A stretch of DNA of 64,000 bases. It comes from Watersipora subatra (taxonomy: Eukaryota > Bryozoa > Gymnolaemata > Cheilostomatida > Watersiporidae). Location of the stretch: positions 4,588,001 to 4,652,000 of the forward strand of contig NC_088716.1 in NCBI RefSeq assembly GCF_963576615.1. The letters run 5' to 3'. The notes under the pieces were generated by a model. It was not told the origin of the DNA and searched no databases. It saw nothing but the letters and a program-made list of their open reading frames with translations. Positions 1-12,272 of the stretch are shown here, one piece after another. Each line of letters opens with the position of its first letter. Position 1 is the first letter of the stretch. The translations under genes and the position numbers were made by a program.

Positions 1-305
1 AGTTAGCACTGGTTTGTTTACTTGCTTGTTTATAAAACAGTGTGTAATACAAAATTAAATTAGAAGAATGTGTAAAGAAAACTGCTGGTTCACTTTACCT
101 TTCACAAAACTGTCAAACAACAACACCGCTTGCTAAGCGGCAATGAGATATATATTTAACAAATAAGTATAAAAATATACATGCATGACTAGCAAGGGCA
201 TACATGCAGAAAGTGTGTGCGGTATAACTCTAACTTCTGAATGATATCATCTCCCTTTTTAAATTTTAAGTTGTTGCTTGGCGCCATTCCTTTTCCTTTG
301 TTAAT

Positions 306-599
306 TTACACGGACGTCTTGCCTGTCCTTCGGTTTCCTCTCTTGGTACTTCCGTCTATTCTATCAGTTATTCGGTTTGCTTTTGGTATCCTGGGCTCTT
401 CTTGATAGCTAAACCCATATTGGTTTCTAGCAGGGTTGGTCTTGTGATTGCGATGGCTAAGAATTTTATTATCATTACTGACTTTGCCACCACGTTCTGC
501 TGTTACAGCTGCTGATATTAACAATTTCACAATAACTAGCATAATGGTAAAGATGAATATTTTTAGCCATGTTTGTTTAGAATTATTCCTAAACTGCAT
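306..599 (-). other. Candidate terminal exon with a transmembrane segment (uncertain)
   Basis: An open frame on the minus strand contains one strongly hydrophobic stretch of about 20 residues (LKIFIFTIMLVIVKLLISAA), followed by a basic, polar tail of about 55 residues and a stop. That layout would suit a membrane anchor with a short cytoplasmic tail for the F5/8C-FN3 gene whose exons run down to 1.2 kb on the same strand. However, the last clear FN3 exon ends in phase 1, and none of the acceptors seen just upstream (TGCAG or TTTAG near 595-605) joins to it directly without a stop. An unseen exon would be needed in between. No homology was recognised; it could be a chance ORF. Confidence 0.25.
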
Positions 600-712
600 A
601 TAGCAATTACTTTCACAACTTTCACAACGGCATCAAAGAAACCAACATAAATTTTAAAGTTTATCAAGAAAATACTTAAATATAATTAACATATAAAAAT
701 ATAAAAATATAA

Positions 713-946
713 TTACATGTATAAAAATATCAAAGTAGAAATTTTATGTAGATGCTCTGTAGAGTGAACTCTAACTCTGCATCGGTATGTGTCCACCCTT
801 TCAATAATAATGTCATTAGCAAGCCAATTATATTGGTTATGTATTAGATTTATTAAAAACTTCGCACTGCTCTCATACTTTTTGTCTATGACATATATAT
901 TCCACATGAATGTTTGATTGCTCATTCTTAGAAAAGCACATAGCAA
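713..946 (-). other. Candidate extracellular exon, unrecognised (weak)
   Basis: A minus-strand open frame of 77 codons lies between the last clear FN3 exon (1211) and the candidate membrane exon (306-599). It contains a beta-strand-like run (DTYRCRVRVHS) and a potential polypyrimidine/AG acceptor (GCTTTTCTAAG) just before it. The acceptor phase does not match the phase-1 end of the exon at 1211. No domain was recognised. It is recorded only as a possible part of the missing 3' end of the gene. Confidence 0.15.
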
Positions 947-1210
947 ATGATAGGTTTGGTGGTTTTAGTGTTATTTTTGGTATAAAAACCAAAATACCTT
1001 AATAGTAGTTTTAGCTGACTGTTATATAAAACTAAACTAATCAAATCATTAATACACTGAACAATGTGGATAGGTTTTGCAAAAACCACAAATAAATACA
1101 TAGGCCTATATGTCAAAAATATCTACATATACTGTTTTCTGCATGACCTTTTAAAGTGTAATTTGATATTCATTCTTAAGAGTCATACTACATGTAGGTA
1201 CTAAACTTAC

Positions 1211-1409
1211 TCAGGGCTCCAGATGTTCCACTTTTATTTCTGAACCCAGATGGACCAATGCCATTTTCAGCTCTGACAGCAAACTCATACTTTTCTACTC
1301 CATCAACATAGAATACCGCAATTGTTGTCTCCTGTTTAGCTGTTAGTGAGCCTTTATTTATTTTATATTGATAGTTCAACTTGTCTCCACAGTTGGCTCT
1401 GGTTGGCGG
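1211..1409 (-). CDS. F5/8C-FN3 surface protein, exon 17: C-terminal part of an FN3 domain
   Basis: A 199-bp exon bounded by TTTCAG before 1409 and GTAAG after 1211, phase 0 in and phase 1 out. It encodes the second part of a fibronectin type III domain, with the typical YEFAVRAENGIGPSGF segment (strands F and G) and an ending SGALS. It is clearly paralogous to the exons at 9788-9983 and 21456-21654, with almost the same length (199, 196, 199 bp) and the same phases. It is the last exon of this gene that can be read with confidence. Any membrane and cytoplasmic portion lies nearer position 1 or outside the window. Confidence 0.85.
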
Positions 1410-1556
1410 CTGAAATAAATGTTCAGGTATTGTTGTTTCCAGTTTTTAAATTTCTGAGTATTAGCATAAATTACCATATCTCACTTTTCTAACTGAATCT
1501 CTCTATAACACATTTGTAATTTTCAAGCCTGCTAGATTTTAGTACAAACATATTAC

Positions 1557-1645
1557 CTGCCATGATGCAGTGTATTGCCATCTCTGTCTATCATTATTCC
1601 TAGTTTTTGTAGAGGTAAAGGTGATTGTTCCAGGTAACTCAGGAA
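1557..1645 (-). CDS. F5/8C-FN3 surface protein, exon 16: N-terminal part of an FN3 domain
   Basis: An 89-bp exon with acceptor TTGTAG and donor GTAATA, phase 1 in and phase 0 out. The peptide starts VPELPGTITF and ends RWQYTASWQ, the first strands of an FN3 domain with the core tryptophans. It matches the exons at 14652-14740 and 24086-24174 in exact length, phase and sequence pattern (P..P..ITF, RW.YTA.W). It therefore opens the third copy of the tandemly duplicated FN3 module. Confidence 0.85.
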
Positions 1646-2039
1646 CTACAATGTACATGATCAAACAAATTCAGGGTTAAATATAACATTTATAACTATA
1701 GCGAGGATATAAATCCCTCATTTAAACTCACATAATAAGTAAACCTGTTAAAACTTAGCAAAGTTTAGCAAAATCTAAGCTTTTTAAAATGTAATAGTTA
1801 ATATTTAGACCGGTGCAATCAATTGGTACAAGTGCATCATTGTACATGTAGGTCAAATGCTGGAAAAACGGAGCAAATAGCAAATTATTCAACAACAATA
1901 ACTTATATAGAGTTATGTAACAAAAATCATTGTTATTTTTCAAATAAGTTACATTTGAAGCAAATGTTTCCATCAAACGATGAAGCAGTATTGTTTTCAA
2001 TAAGCTCGAGCTAGTACCAATTTGTGGAATTGATTACAT

Positions 2040-3540
2040 ATTTTATTAGACAATTTATTTGTTTTCTTACTTCTTCTTGTGCGTAGGTAAAAACTTGAGA
2101 AAACGCTAAAAACTTATCAACACACTTTTTTTTCAAAACACCTTTTAAACAATATTTATCAAATTAGTTTTATTGATACTTTTTCAGAAAAAAGTATGAA
2201 TAAAATTTAATCAAGTCACAATTTTAAAGCTTTAGGTTTTGCAAAATTAAATTAGGCCTAAACTGTTTTTATTTAAACTAGAACTTTGAAGCCACAGAGT
2301 TTCTTCTTAACTTTAAATAAGCAGAAAGCCAATTATTTTTTGCTTTTGTATCTGTTATATACTTTTATACTTGATGAATGTCCAAAATTGTTTGGGTAAT
2401 AAAAGAAATCTTTGCACAGAAAATTTATCTTTATTTTAAATATAATAAAAGTTAGCATTCTAAATTTCAAAGTTTATATCAGGGAAAGCAAAATTTTTCA
2501 GTTCAAATAAATCAACTGTAAAAATAAAGCAACTGTAAGCGTTTTTACACTTTTTCAAACCAATGTAACAATTAAATTTCCTATCATGAAAAAGCTTTTT
2601 GCCGAAATAAATTAAAAGGAAAAATCAAACAATCTTGAAGGTTTTTAAATTTAGATAGGAAATAATTAGCAATTAATGACTAAGTAATTTGTGTTTTGCT
2701 ACAATTAAAATGAAAAGTTATTGGGCATAAAATTATATTATTTTAATCTCTCTTATTACTTTAAGAAACAAGACAAATTACTGGCCAGACTTAAAGTAAT
2801 ATGTAATATTACATTAGGACTTGGCATTGAATAAGAAAAAATTTGAAAAGAGGAGTATGAAAACCCATAGTAATTATCTAATGCAAACATCTTTAGTAAA
2901 AGTCATCAAAGTTTTATACACATACTGTATATTTACATACTAAACTTCATTTGGAAAATAATATGTTAGCCTTAGTAACTTCAGTTACCTAAACCATCTT
3001 AGCTTATTGAGTGGCTTTGATTTGTATGTAAATGTAACATTACAAAGTACTATGTGTATTTCGTACCATGGGAAGTTCTTACTTTGGAGAAAGACATATA
3101 GCCTACATGTAACATATACATTTAATTTACTTTAACTGAATTTAGCCTATTAAGCATATACTTGAAACGAAGTTTTATTATGTATTTTACAAAATTAATT
3201 TTCAACTGAGTGCTGGGCTAAAATTTTATGACTTATTGGTTTTTGGTTTCATCTTCACTACAACTCATAGCAAATAATGTGAAACTGAGATAGCGAGCAT
3301 TGTATAGCTCATTTAGGCGTTGTTGGAAAGATAGCAAATTGCACATAGGCATTTTTGTTATTATGTGGTAATCATTAAATTGAGCGCCAAACTTTATTTT
3401 TGAGACCACTTTTTGTCGATATCATGTGGCGGCAAAAAGTTCCAAAAAAACTGGTAAAAAACAACCCGAAAACAGCAACAACATTGGGTTCCATGTAGTC
3501 TAGCAAAAGCAATCTTATTACAGGAGCATTGTGAGCTAAG
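2040..3540. repeat. Dispersed repeat, diverged copy of 41.9-42.97 kb
   Basis: This intronic stretch aligns by eye, in the same orientation and with gaps, to about 41930-42970. Shared blocks include GGTTTTTAAATTTAGAT, AGCAATTAATG and a CATCTAATGCAAACA-type block near 2875/42420, and a segment near 3380-3540 around a GCCAAACTTTA-type core. No ORF was recognised. It looks like an old non-autonomous transposon, possibly related to the Helitron-like family of this window. Edges are approximate. Confidence 0.5.
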
Positions 3541-3660
3541 GAAGCACTGTCTTAAATAGTAATTTATTAGGTGCAATTGCAAATGAAAGATATACAGTAT
3601 ATGGTGAGAGCAATGGGTGTGATCAGAACTGTTTAGCCTTTTAATTGTGAGGCAGTTTAG

Positions 3661-3715
3661 GGACTGCAAGCAGGAGCGGGAGCGAGGAGCCGGAGCGAGC
3701 GGGAGCGAAGTTTTG
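3661..3715. repeat. GAGC-rich simple repeat
   Basis: A short stretch of imperfect GGAGCG/GAGC units in otherwise AT-rich intron. It is locally GC-rich. No further function is seen. Confidence 0.6.
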
Positions 3716-4841
3716 AGAGTTTTTATAATAAATGCATGTGCACACCACTTACGAAAATTATTCATCAACAATGAGACGAACTCTTGTCTCGAAATCTCAT
3801 CAACAAATTTAACCATGGTTTTGTAGAGTCGTTAAATTATAATAACAATACAAAACGCATATAAGCATATTTAAATGTTGCCAAATCTTTGAAAAGTGTC
3901 AACATATTCTTAAAACTCACCCATCTGATCGGATTATACACAAATAGACAGATTAATTTGGCAGAAAATCCTCAAAAAATGCTTGAAAAACTTAGTTTAA
4001 TAAAAGTTATGACCGGAAATTGAAACGCCGAGCGACAGAGAATAGAACCACTAAATCGTGTGCATTTTACAAAAAATAACGTGCAAATTTCGCCAGTCTA
4101 TAGCATTGTTCAATTGTCAAAGGTTTCTGTAATTAACGTAAATGTACAGAAATCGTTTCCATTTTCCTGATTTTAACTGACATTTTGGAAATTTTTGAGT
4201 TCTTTGGTATTCTAACTGATGTCCAACGCAGTGTAAATAAAGGAAATGGCAATGATGTTTTTCTAATAATTCTTATGATTTTATTACAATATTCAATTAA
4301 TAGTTTTGATGACTACAGAACAATGACTACGTAGTACAGATTTTCTAAAAATCTATATAAATATCACAACTTCTTGATATTGCTAGCTAGGACATTTTGA
4401 AATGTAAAAAAAATTGTGCATTGGTTTTATATTGTCACTATATTAATAATATTGGTTATTCTAATAATATCAGTGCATTTTATTTCTAATATTGGCCAAT
4501 ATTGTATTTCTCCTATTGCAGGGGGAGAGATATAAACAAATAATCTTTTCCTTTCATTATGGCTATTTGTTGCATATAATTACACCCACACCCAGTACAT
4601 TACAGCTACCATTGCAGTTATCATATTGCACTGCAGTGCCATTTGACTGCTAATATTGCATTTCTCAACCATCATTACCCTTTCTTTTTTTCAATAGCAC
4701 TTTGGTCGTGAGCTGTATGACAGGGGAATTTCTAGTTATTATGTCGCAAGTTCAAATTCAGCTTGAAAGTGATTTTTCATTTCTTAAACTTTATTGCTGT
4801 AACTGGACCAACAAATGACAGAGAAACTCTGAACTTTATAT

Positions 4842-5133
4842 TGTTTTGGACTGTATAAGTCATACTAAGCCAGACTCGGTCAGAGCAAAGCTGAGCCAAG
4901 CCGAATCGAGCCAAGCCAGCTGAGTCTAGCCAGGTAGAACAGGAGTCGGGGCGTTCCACTATATACGAGCACACACCCTAATCAGAAGACATAGCTGTTC
5001 TTTGCCCGTTCATTACAGGTTGCATGCTTTCTATTGTAACCCTTAATGAATGAAGTAGACAAATATATGTATAAACTCTTGCACTGAGTCTTGTACTTGT
5101 GGAGCAGTAAAGGTAGCACACCAAACCTTTACA
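4842..5133 (+). repeat. Left LTR of the small LTR element
   Basis: Direct-repeat partner of 6508-6805. It starts TGTTTTGGACTG and ends TTACA next to the putative primer-binding site. Divergence from the right copy is substantial, so the insertion is old. Confidence 0.7.
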
Positions 5134-6507
5134 CTGGTTGCAGCAGTGGGATAAGGTGATCCTCAACAAGCTCAATCTCAAGGCTAATACTGGGAATACT
5201 TTTTGCTGCCTTCAAAGTGGCAGTAGAAAGAATTCCAGGAAGCACGGAGTAGGGCCTGCTTATAAAACAGCAGCACCGCTCCAACTGGAAGAACTTTCTG
5301 CGTCCTTCAAAGTGACTGTAGGAACAACCCAGAGAGAGCGGTGTAAGCTGGATCGGTACGGAGATAGAATATACTATTAAGTAGAGTCACCAGAAAACGG
5401 TCTAAAGGTCGGAAAGGAAAGTGGTAAAACGGCTTTCACAGCCGCTACCAAGGCTTTCCTATTAAATCACACGCTTACTCCGGACACTATCAGTTTACTA
5501 AAGAACATGGACAATGCCTGCAAGACCTGTCTGCATGAACTATTAACTTCGGTCACAAAAAGCTTGAAAGAGGCTGAGGAAACTTATAATGGAAATAGAG
5601 AAGAACAGTAACCCACAAACAAAGCTAACATAAGCCACTCCGAGTCAGTCGCTCTGAAAATAAACGATGAGAGCGCAGAGGCACAAGTGGAGGAAACCTT
5701 AACTGAAGGAGTGGATGAGGTCTGCTGAGTGGCTGCCATGAGGACTGCGAAAAAATGAATAGATCTACCAACAATGGGCATGCTCTCACTTCTCTTTGCT
5801 AAGGCACTCTGAGCAAGCACTCCCATCAGAGAGGCTCGACAGACAGAGAGCTACCCTCGAGGAAGCCAATTGTAAAAACTGGTAAATACTTGCCTGCACG
5901 CACATCGGCACAAATGGAAAAACAAGCAAATACAGAAATCTGCCGACTCTGCTGATTTGTGATCAGCCATCAGCGTATTAGGTTTCATGTGCTACAACAC
6001 CACGCCGTGTTCGCTCGCGTCTGTGATTAGCAGCATGTTTCTCGAGACCAGGTGCTGCAACATCAAGCCACTTATCAGATGAGAGAGGTCGACCCCATAA
6101 TGCACCTAGTGGATATAGAGATGTGATTGCCTGTACCCCTAATACAAAGAGAGATGCCCCACTCCACGCCAAGATGCCGCCGGCCCTCCAGAACATGCCT
6201 TGCCCTGCAGTCAGCCTGCAGTAAGCTAAGTGTCCACGTGCTGAGACGAATGTGTGCCAGCTAGCCAGGCATTGCAGCAGATTCAACACACTCAAGCACG
6301 GTTGCTAGCCCAAGATACCAAGAATTGGGAGAAGGCCGCCGAGGCCATGCAGACCCTGCTACAAAAGGGAAGATTGGAAGATAAGGATCGACAACTCCTC
6401 CAAGAAGAAATAGAGCCTCCACTGTGGTGCCCACCAACCGAGGCTCTGGCCCAGTTGACTCTCCTACAGAACATTTATTGAAGACCGTAGTCGCGAATGG
6501 AGGGGAG

Positions 6508-6805
6508 TGTTTTATGAACTGTACAAGTCATACTGAGTGAGACTCAGTCAGAGCCTAGCCGAGCCAAGTTGAGCCAACCCAAGCCAAGCCAGCTGAGTCT
6601 AGACAGGTGGAACAGGAGGCACGGCCTTCAACTATCTAAGAGCACGCACCCCGATCAGAAAGCAGAGCTGTTCCGCGCATGTTCACTACATGTTGCATTA
6701 TTTCTATTGTATCTCTTATGAACGATGTAGAGAAATATATGTATCAACTCTTGTAATGAGTCTTGTACTTGTGAAGCAGTAAAGGTAGCACACAAAACTT
6801 TTACG
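6508..6805 (+). repeat. Right LTR of the small LTR element
   Basis: Starts TGTTTTATGAACTG directly after the purine tract and ends CTTTTAC followed by an AT-rich flank. Many substitutions separate it from the left LTR, although order and length are preserved. Confidence 0.7.
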
Positions 6806-8069
6806 ATATATACATGTACACTAGACAAAAGCCCATTGTTGCACCCTTATTAGAAACAGTTTATAAATAGTGCCAAGTAATGTAGATGCTTGCCACTTGC
6901 TATTAGTTTTTGTAGATTGTCAACGGCTAATTTGAGTAAGCTATTTTCCATATTGCTAAACTTCCTAATAGGAGCTGTGAGAGCAAGCTTTAGTGGCATT
7001 GTGTAATGCAGAAGGCTGCACGTGTTTTAACCCAGATAATGAATCATATTGCCCAATGAATCCATTAAATTTCACTTAGCTTAAATAGTTAGATTATTGC
7101 ATGGTGAATGGGAAAATCTGAGAATAAAATATTTTTTGACTGTAGCACAATAAAAATTCTGCTACCGCAAATTTGTTCTCATTGAACCACTTAGCTCTTC
7201 TAAAAATTGTTATAATTACCAAAAATTTAGAATTTAGTAACATATAAACCCACTTTTTAATACAAATAATGTAAGAGAGTAGGCCTTAGCAGTATTAAGG
7301 AAACCACTTTCATTTCACAATTTCAATTCGGTAATTTTAACAAGCGAAAAGCCTTTCAGAAAATCTGTCTATTTGCAAAGCATGCTTTGTAGCATATACT
7401 GATCCATCTTAAAGGGAAATCATATGGTCATATTTTAGCATAGTGAGCAGACTAGAAAGCTTGTAGTTGGAATATAGTTTTATGGCTGAATAATCATCTT
7501 GAAACAGGGTCGCTACATAAAAGCTGTACTATTCTATGTTTACAATTCACAACTTGTACAGTGAGTGTTTATATTTAATATGTAGTGTAAAATGCTATTC
7601 GTATCACCCAAGGCAAAAATTCATATATCATTCACATCGTTTGTGGACATTTACCAATAGTTTGGCATTACCATTATCAAAATATATTTCACAACGTCTT
7701 TTGTTTACCAATGTGCTATTAGATAAATTGACTGCAGAATTCTTATTAGCCTGTGTTTTAATATATAGTGTTCAAAGCTTGGATGACTACAAAATCATGT
7801 AGATTATAGTTGATGAAATTGATATATATAGAAAGCAACTTTTTTGACCTTTCTATTAATAAATTTTGCGGTTAAAGTTTTTTCTTAAATGTAGATTTTA
7901 CTGTTTCCGCAACATTTCTCATACATTGTCTATTGATTATGTTTTAAAAATTTATTCATTACTGAATTTGCCGGATTAATATCTAGTTGATATTTTTAGT
8001 ACTGTGCCTAAACCTTTTTAAAAACAACTTATAAAAGTTCAAATGTTTTATTTAGTTCATATTACTAAC

Positions 8070-8229
8070 CTGCACAAAGAGTTGTAGCTTGAAGTTTATT
8101 TGAAGTTCCCCATCCTGCAGTATTCATGGCTCTTAGTTCACACTCGGTAACAGTATATGGTTGATAATCACAAATACTTATAGGATCTGACTCTTCCGCA
8201 TTTATCCAGCTGCCACCATCACATCTATA
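8070..8229 (-). CDS. F5/8C-FN3 surface protein, exon 15: second part of an FN3 domain
   Basis: A 160-bp exon with acceptor CTGTAG and donor GTTAGT, phase 0 in and phase 1 out. It encodes YRCDGGSW at the start and a TECELRAMNTAGWGTS-type FN3 F/G-strand region near the end. Several cysteines suggest extra disulphides. It has exactly the same length and phase as 17432-17591, its duplicate in the preceding module. Confidence 0.85.
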
Positions 8230-8416
8230 CTACAGGAATAACATTATGATCGAGTAGCATTGTTAGTTGATTATCATAGTACATAGAAACAGTATTATGT
8301 TCATAAAATGGTTTAGTTGTGTTCTAGATGAAATGCAATAGCAAAAAATTTCATTTGATATTTAAAAATTTACACTATTATAATGCGGCATACTCAAAAT
8401 GGCCTAATTGTAATAC

Positions 8417-8526
8417 CTGATACTTAGTGATAGTTCCACCAGGGTACTCAGGCTCTACTTTCGAGAGACTCACACAATTTGGACTTGTAGCTGTGAGAGA
8501 TGGCTGATTCCTTTCGAATTGAGGGC
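8417..8526 (-). CDS. F5/8C-FN3 surface protein, exon 14: first part of an FN3 domain
   Basis: A 110-bp exon with acceptor TGCAG and donor GTATTA, phase 1 in and phase 0 out. It encodes QPSLTATSPNCVSLS followed by VEPEYPGGTITKYQ, the A-C strands of an FN3 domain. It is the same length as, and strongly similar to, 17769-17878. Confidence 0.85.
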
Positions 8527-9787
8527 CTGCATATTAGAATATTATCAATGCAAGAAGAAAAATGGCCAAAGTGATGTAGAAGCATGCATAGGTGTTACAA
8601 TGTTTAAACATATTGCAAAGTACATTGCCATATTCTCCTGTAAAGTTTCAGAATTTAAATGTATAATTATGAATCTAGAATAATACAACAACATTATAAT
8701 ATGATATGTATGTATACATATTCATAAATAGGTAGGTTTATAATCTTTACTCTGTTCTCTTAGTTTTTTCCCGCAATTGCCTTTTGATTTTTACCAAATG
8801 TAAAAACGGCTTGTGCCAATATAGATTGCCTAGCAGTTGTATATGCAAGTTGAAGTTGTTCTCTACAATATTTGTGTTTATTTGAATGTTTTATCTCATA
8901 TTACAATCACATATTATTTCTTTACATGTTGTTAACTTTGTTAGTTTATTTGCTCTTCTATGCTTGGAGAAAACATAAAAGCTACTTTTGAATGTATGAA
9001 CAATATATGGCAAATGTATACGCAAAATATAATAACATTAGTTAGAATTTTTTATGTGTCAAGGTCTCATTTTTTACAATCATAATTTATTTTTCTATTT
9101 ACTTTGTACTTAATATTGCTTACCCATAAAGCTGCAAAAACCAGTACCAATGAACCTAGGTTATTTTTTACTTTCAATCAGAAAAGGATGGTACAAGTTT
9201 CTATGCCTCGATAGACTGTTAGCTATGTGACTTCAAGGTATATAGTAGCAGAATGTGCTCTCAAAAGAAATCACACTCTCAACTTTTTTATGTACATGCT
9301 GTTTTTTGCTAGTTTAAGTGTCGCTTCGGAAAAAGAAGTATTTTAGAGTAGCATGACTGAAACAAGGATTTACAGCCACCTTAACTCATGCAGTGTTAAT
9401 ATAACCATTATGCACTTGCTTTTTTAACCAACTACAAAGATGACGTATGCTTACTCTATTTTATGAAGCAAAGTCATTTAAGATTCTGGATCTAGTCTCA
9501 GATTTAGAAATACCTTTTTAAATTACTTACTTTTATCAATTCATTTTAAACTTAAAAATAAATTAAAGCAAAATGCACTAACATAAATGCACAAACACTA
9601 ACATGCACTAACATAAATGTCAAACTATCTAAATATGCAATATACATATAAATGCATATACATATATGTGTTTACAGCCAAACAACTAAGTCTAATTTTA
9701 TGTCAAAATAACAACTAATTATTTATTATCCATTAAACATAGAAAGTCTGAACTGTCAGTAATCTTATAAGCTACTGCCCAACTTAC

Positions 9788-9983
9788 TAAGAGCTCCAGA
9801 AGCCTCCTTTTTACTTCTAAACTCTGATGGTCCTATTGAGTTTACAGCTCTGACAGCAAATTCAAACTCTTCATCACCATCAACATGAAATTCGGCAGCT
9901 CTTTCGATTTGATTAGGCGATAAGGAACCTTCATTTAGTTTATATCTATATCTCAGCCAATTGCAGTTGAGTCTGTTTGGTGC
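9788..9983 (-). CDS. F5/8C-FN3 surface protein, exon 13: second part of an FN3 domain
   Basis: A 196-bp exon (three bases shorter than its two paralogues) with acceptor CCTAG context at 9984 and donor GTAAG. Phase 0 in, phase 1 out. It encodes an FN3 C-terminal half with VDGDEEFEFAVRAVNSIGPS and the module-typical ending SGALS. Confidence 0.85.
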
Positions 9984-11049
9984 CTAAAACATGTTTAATA
10001 TATTTTTATAAGTTACAGAAAGTATTTGAATCTGTGAAAAAACCAAGAACTACTTGCTACAAAGGGCCATCGATCATGTTCCCAAATGCTTTTTAAGCAA
10101 TTTTAGTTTTTTGTAATGATACCAAAGCTCAATTTTATCATTAGTCTATAGAATATGAATATGATATACTTTGTAATTGTTGCTAGTGTAATAGAACTTG
10201 TCTTAAGTATTTTATCACTGAATAAAACTAGTAAAGCTTTTTCTTTTGTTTTTTTAAATCTTGTTTTGTTGCCGATGCATGAATGCCAATGGTAGCTATT
10301 GTAAACTTTGATGCACAAGTCAATAAGTTCTAAACTTTGTGACAAAAACCTTGGATTTGGTAAATACCTGCCATTTAAGTCAGCCTCTTTTCTGGCGCAA
10401 ATTGTTTGCAGAATAATTCAGTCAGCATTAGAAGTGGGCAAAGCGTAGCGGAGAAAATGGCCTTCAAAAATTCTATCAGCAAAAGCTTATGCTTTTTAGT
10501 AATCGGCAATACAATAATTAACAAAATAATGAGCACAAACATTCTTAGTGAATGCATAAAAAACAAAACTTCACCATTTTTAAGCTCTCGCGACAATAGA
10601 ATAAAACTGTCACTTATGATAATACTTATTTAACAAAAGACAATGCAACAAGGCAATTTTTTGTTTGAAAACGTGATTCATGCACAAGAGAAATGATGGA
10701 TAGACAAGCGATAGTAGATGTGTCAAATGTCCTACCAAAAATAGGGCTTGTAGGTAGATAATAGGATAAAGCTTTCAATAAAATATGTTATTCCCAAAGT
10801 GAGTTCTAGTGATGACAATTTGAAGGGTAAGGAATAGGACTGTAGATTTGTCTCATGTAAAAGACGATTTCTAATGTTTTGCCATTTCACGAATAAATCC
10901 CTTTATGCCATATGTAACGTTGATTTTTGATTGGTTTTCTAATTGAAAATTCACTTGAATTTTAATCATGAAAAATGTATTTTCTGTATAGGAACAACTG
11001 TATAATTTTTTAACATAAAATTTGGTGTCAATTTTATCGACTCACCATA

Positions 11050-11360
11050 AAACCTTTAAATGAATGCCACCTTTATTTGACCGCCATTTTGAAATGTTTT
11101 GATCTTTATAAACCTATAACAGCAAAAGATCAGAAAAAAGTGTCTACAAAACTGTACTAATAATGACTCGGTTTCAAAAATTACAATTAATCCTTTCATT
11201 GTGTCTGTTTGTATCAAATTTCATGTTTTAATACCAAAGCTTTACATAATGTTTTGTAAAAGTTTTCAAAGCGTCGGCACAGAAATAACCAATTACTGTT
11301 CATGGCTAATAATAGTTTCTTGTTTACAGCGTTTTTTATATTTCGATGCATGTAAAAAAT
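11050..11360. repeat. Dispersed repeat shared with 60.5-60.87 kb
   Basis: Aligns by eye to about 60480-60870 in the same orientation. Shared blocks are GAATGCCACCTTTATTTGA, GTACTAATAATGACTCG, a TCTGTTTGTAT block and GGCTAATAATAGTT, then TTTCGATGCATG or its variant. No coding potential was seen. Confidence 0.55.
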
Positions 11361-11629
11361 GAAGCATGAAAAAAATTAAAAAAAATAAAAAAATAAAAAG
11401 CATTTTTATGGAATCTGTACTATTAACTTGTGCATAGCAAGCATACGGCTAAAGATATATTATTACATATGTAAAAAGCAACAGGTCAAAGTTTTGCCTT
11501 GCCAAAAGATTTTTCCGAAACTAATATTTATTAGTTCTGCAATTCAGAAAAAAGAGTCGAGATAATAAAACATTTGTAAGGTAATGAACAGCAGAAGAAG
11601 TTGAAATGGGTTGAAAAAAAATATCAATC

Positions 11630-12050
11630 CAAATTCAACCGTTAAATGATGCAAATATCTTTGTTTCATAACTGTTAATTTTTGTGTGCATGTATTATTA
11701 GTACAATTTGTTTATGTCACTTACTTTTGAGCCTATTTTTGTGGCATTTGATATATTACTTTATATAATTTGCATATAGGGCTGAAAAGACAAAATAAGG
11801 AAAAGCCACCAATACCACGAAGACCGAGCTCCGAAGCGGGCAAAAACCCGGCCTTGTTAGAGCCACTCGGTCAGCCTTTAGGTTCACCGTTCTTTTGAGG
11901 GTTAGGGCTTAACACATCAGAAAGACCTTGTAGAAAAGTTTCCAAGCTAATCAAAACCATATATCTGCTTGCGGCCTGTGGCGTGCAATTACTTGCAAGC
12001 ATACACACACTGAATTGTTAGTACTTCTATTTTACTTGTACAATATATAT
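11630..12050. repeat. Diverged intronic repeat, copy 1
   Basis: Same order of blocks as 13390-13830: a TGTTAATTTTTGTGTGCATG-like start, a GTTTATGTCA/GTTTACGCCA block, AAGACCGAGCT/AAGACCAAATCGAGCT, CCACT(C/G)GGTCAGC, and an AAGCTAAT end. It appears to be two old copies of one repeat family; the class is unknown. Confidence 0.45.
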
Positions 12051-12272
12051 ATTTGCGATTGCACGCACCTGGTTCGATTTTTTGCAAAGCACTAAAATAA
12101 CTGTAGCAGTTTCCTTTACAATATTTTTTGATGGCATCATTTCAGTTATCTAAGCTCGACTTACAATGAATCAACCCTCATAACTACTTCATTATTGCAC
12201 ATAAAAAGCCAGTTTTTGCTAAGCAGTGCCAAACATATCAATGGGTTCAATAAATTGTATGCAGCAGGTAAA

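Larger units (their letters stand above)
4842..6806 (+). mobile_element. Small LTR retroelement lacking pol (LARD/TRIM-like)
   Basis: Two diverged direct repeats of about 295 bp flank an internal region of about 1.37 kb. The repeats are 4842-5133 and 6508-6805. Both begin TGTTTT, contain an AAGCC/GAGCC-rich stretch, and end with AGCAGTAAAGGTAGCACA followed by a CTTTTAC-like end. Immediately after the left LTR is CTGGTTGCAGCAGTGGG, whose TGG start fits a tRNA primer-binding site. Just before the right LTR is the purine tract GGAGGGGAG (6499-6507). No reverse transcriptase, protease or integrase motif was found inside; only short open frames remain (for example about 75 codons at 6254-6481). 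A TATAT duplication may flank it, but the context is AT-rich. Superfamily not determined. Confidence 0.7.

Noticed and set aside
3394-3816. 140-codon minus-strand ORF
   Set aside because: Spans the GAGC simple repeat and part of a dispersed repeat; no domain and no compatible splice context seen.
5584-6481. Internal ORFs of the small LTR element as gag or pol genes
   Set aside because: Short, on both strands, with no zinc knuckle, protease or polymerase motif.
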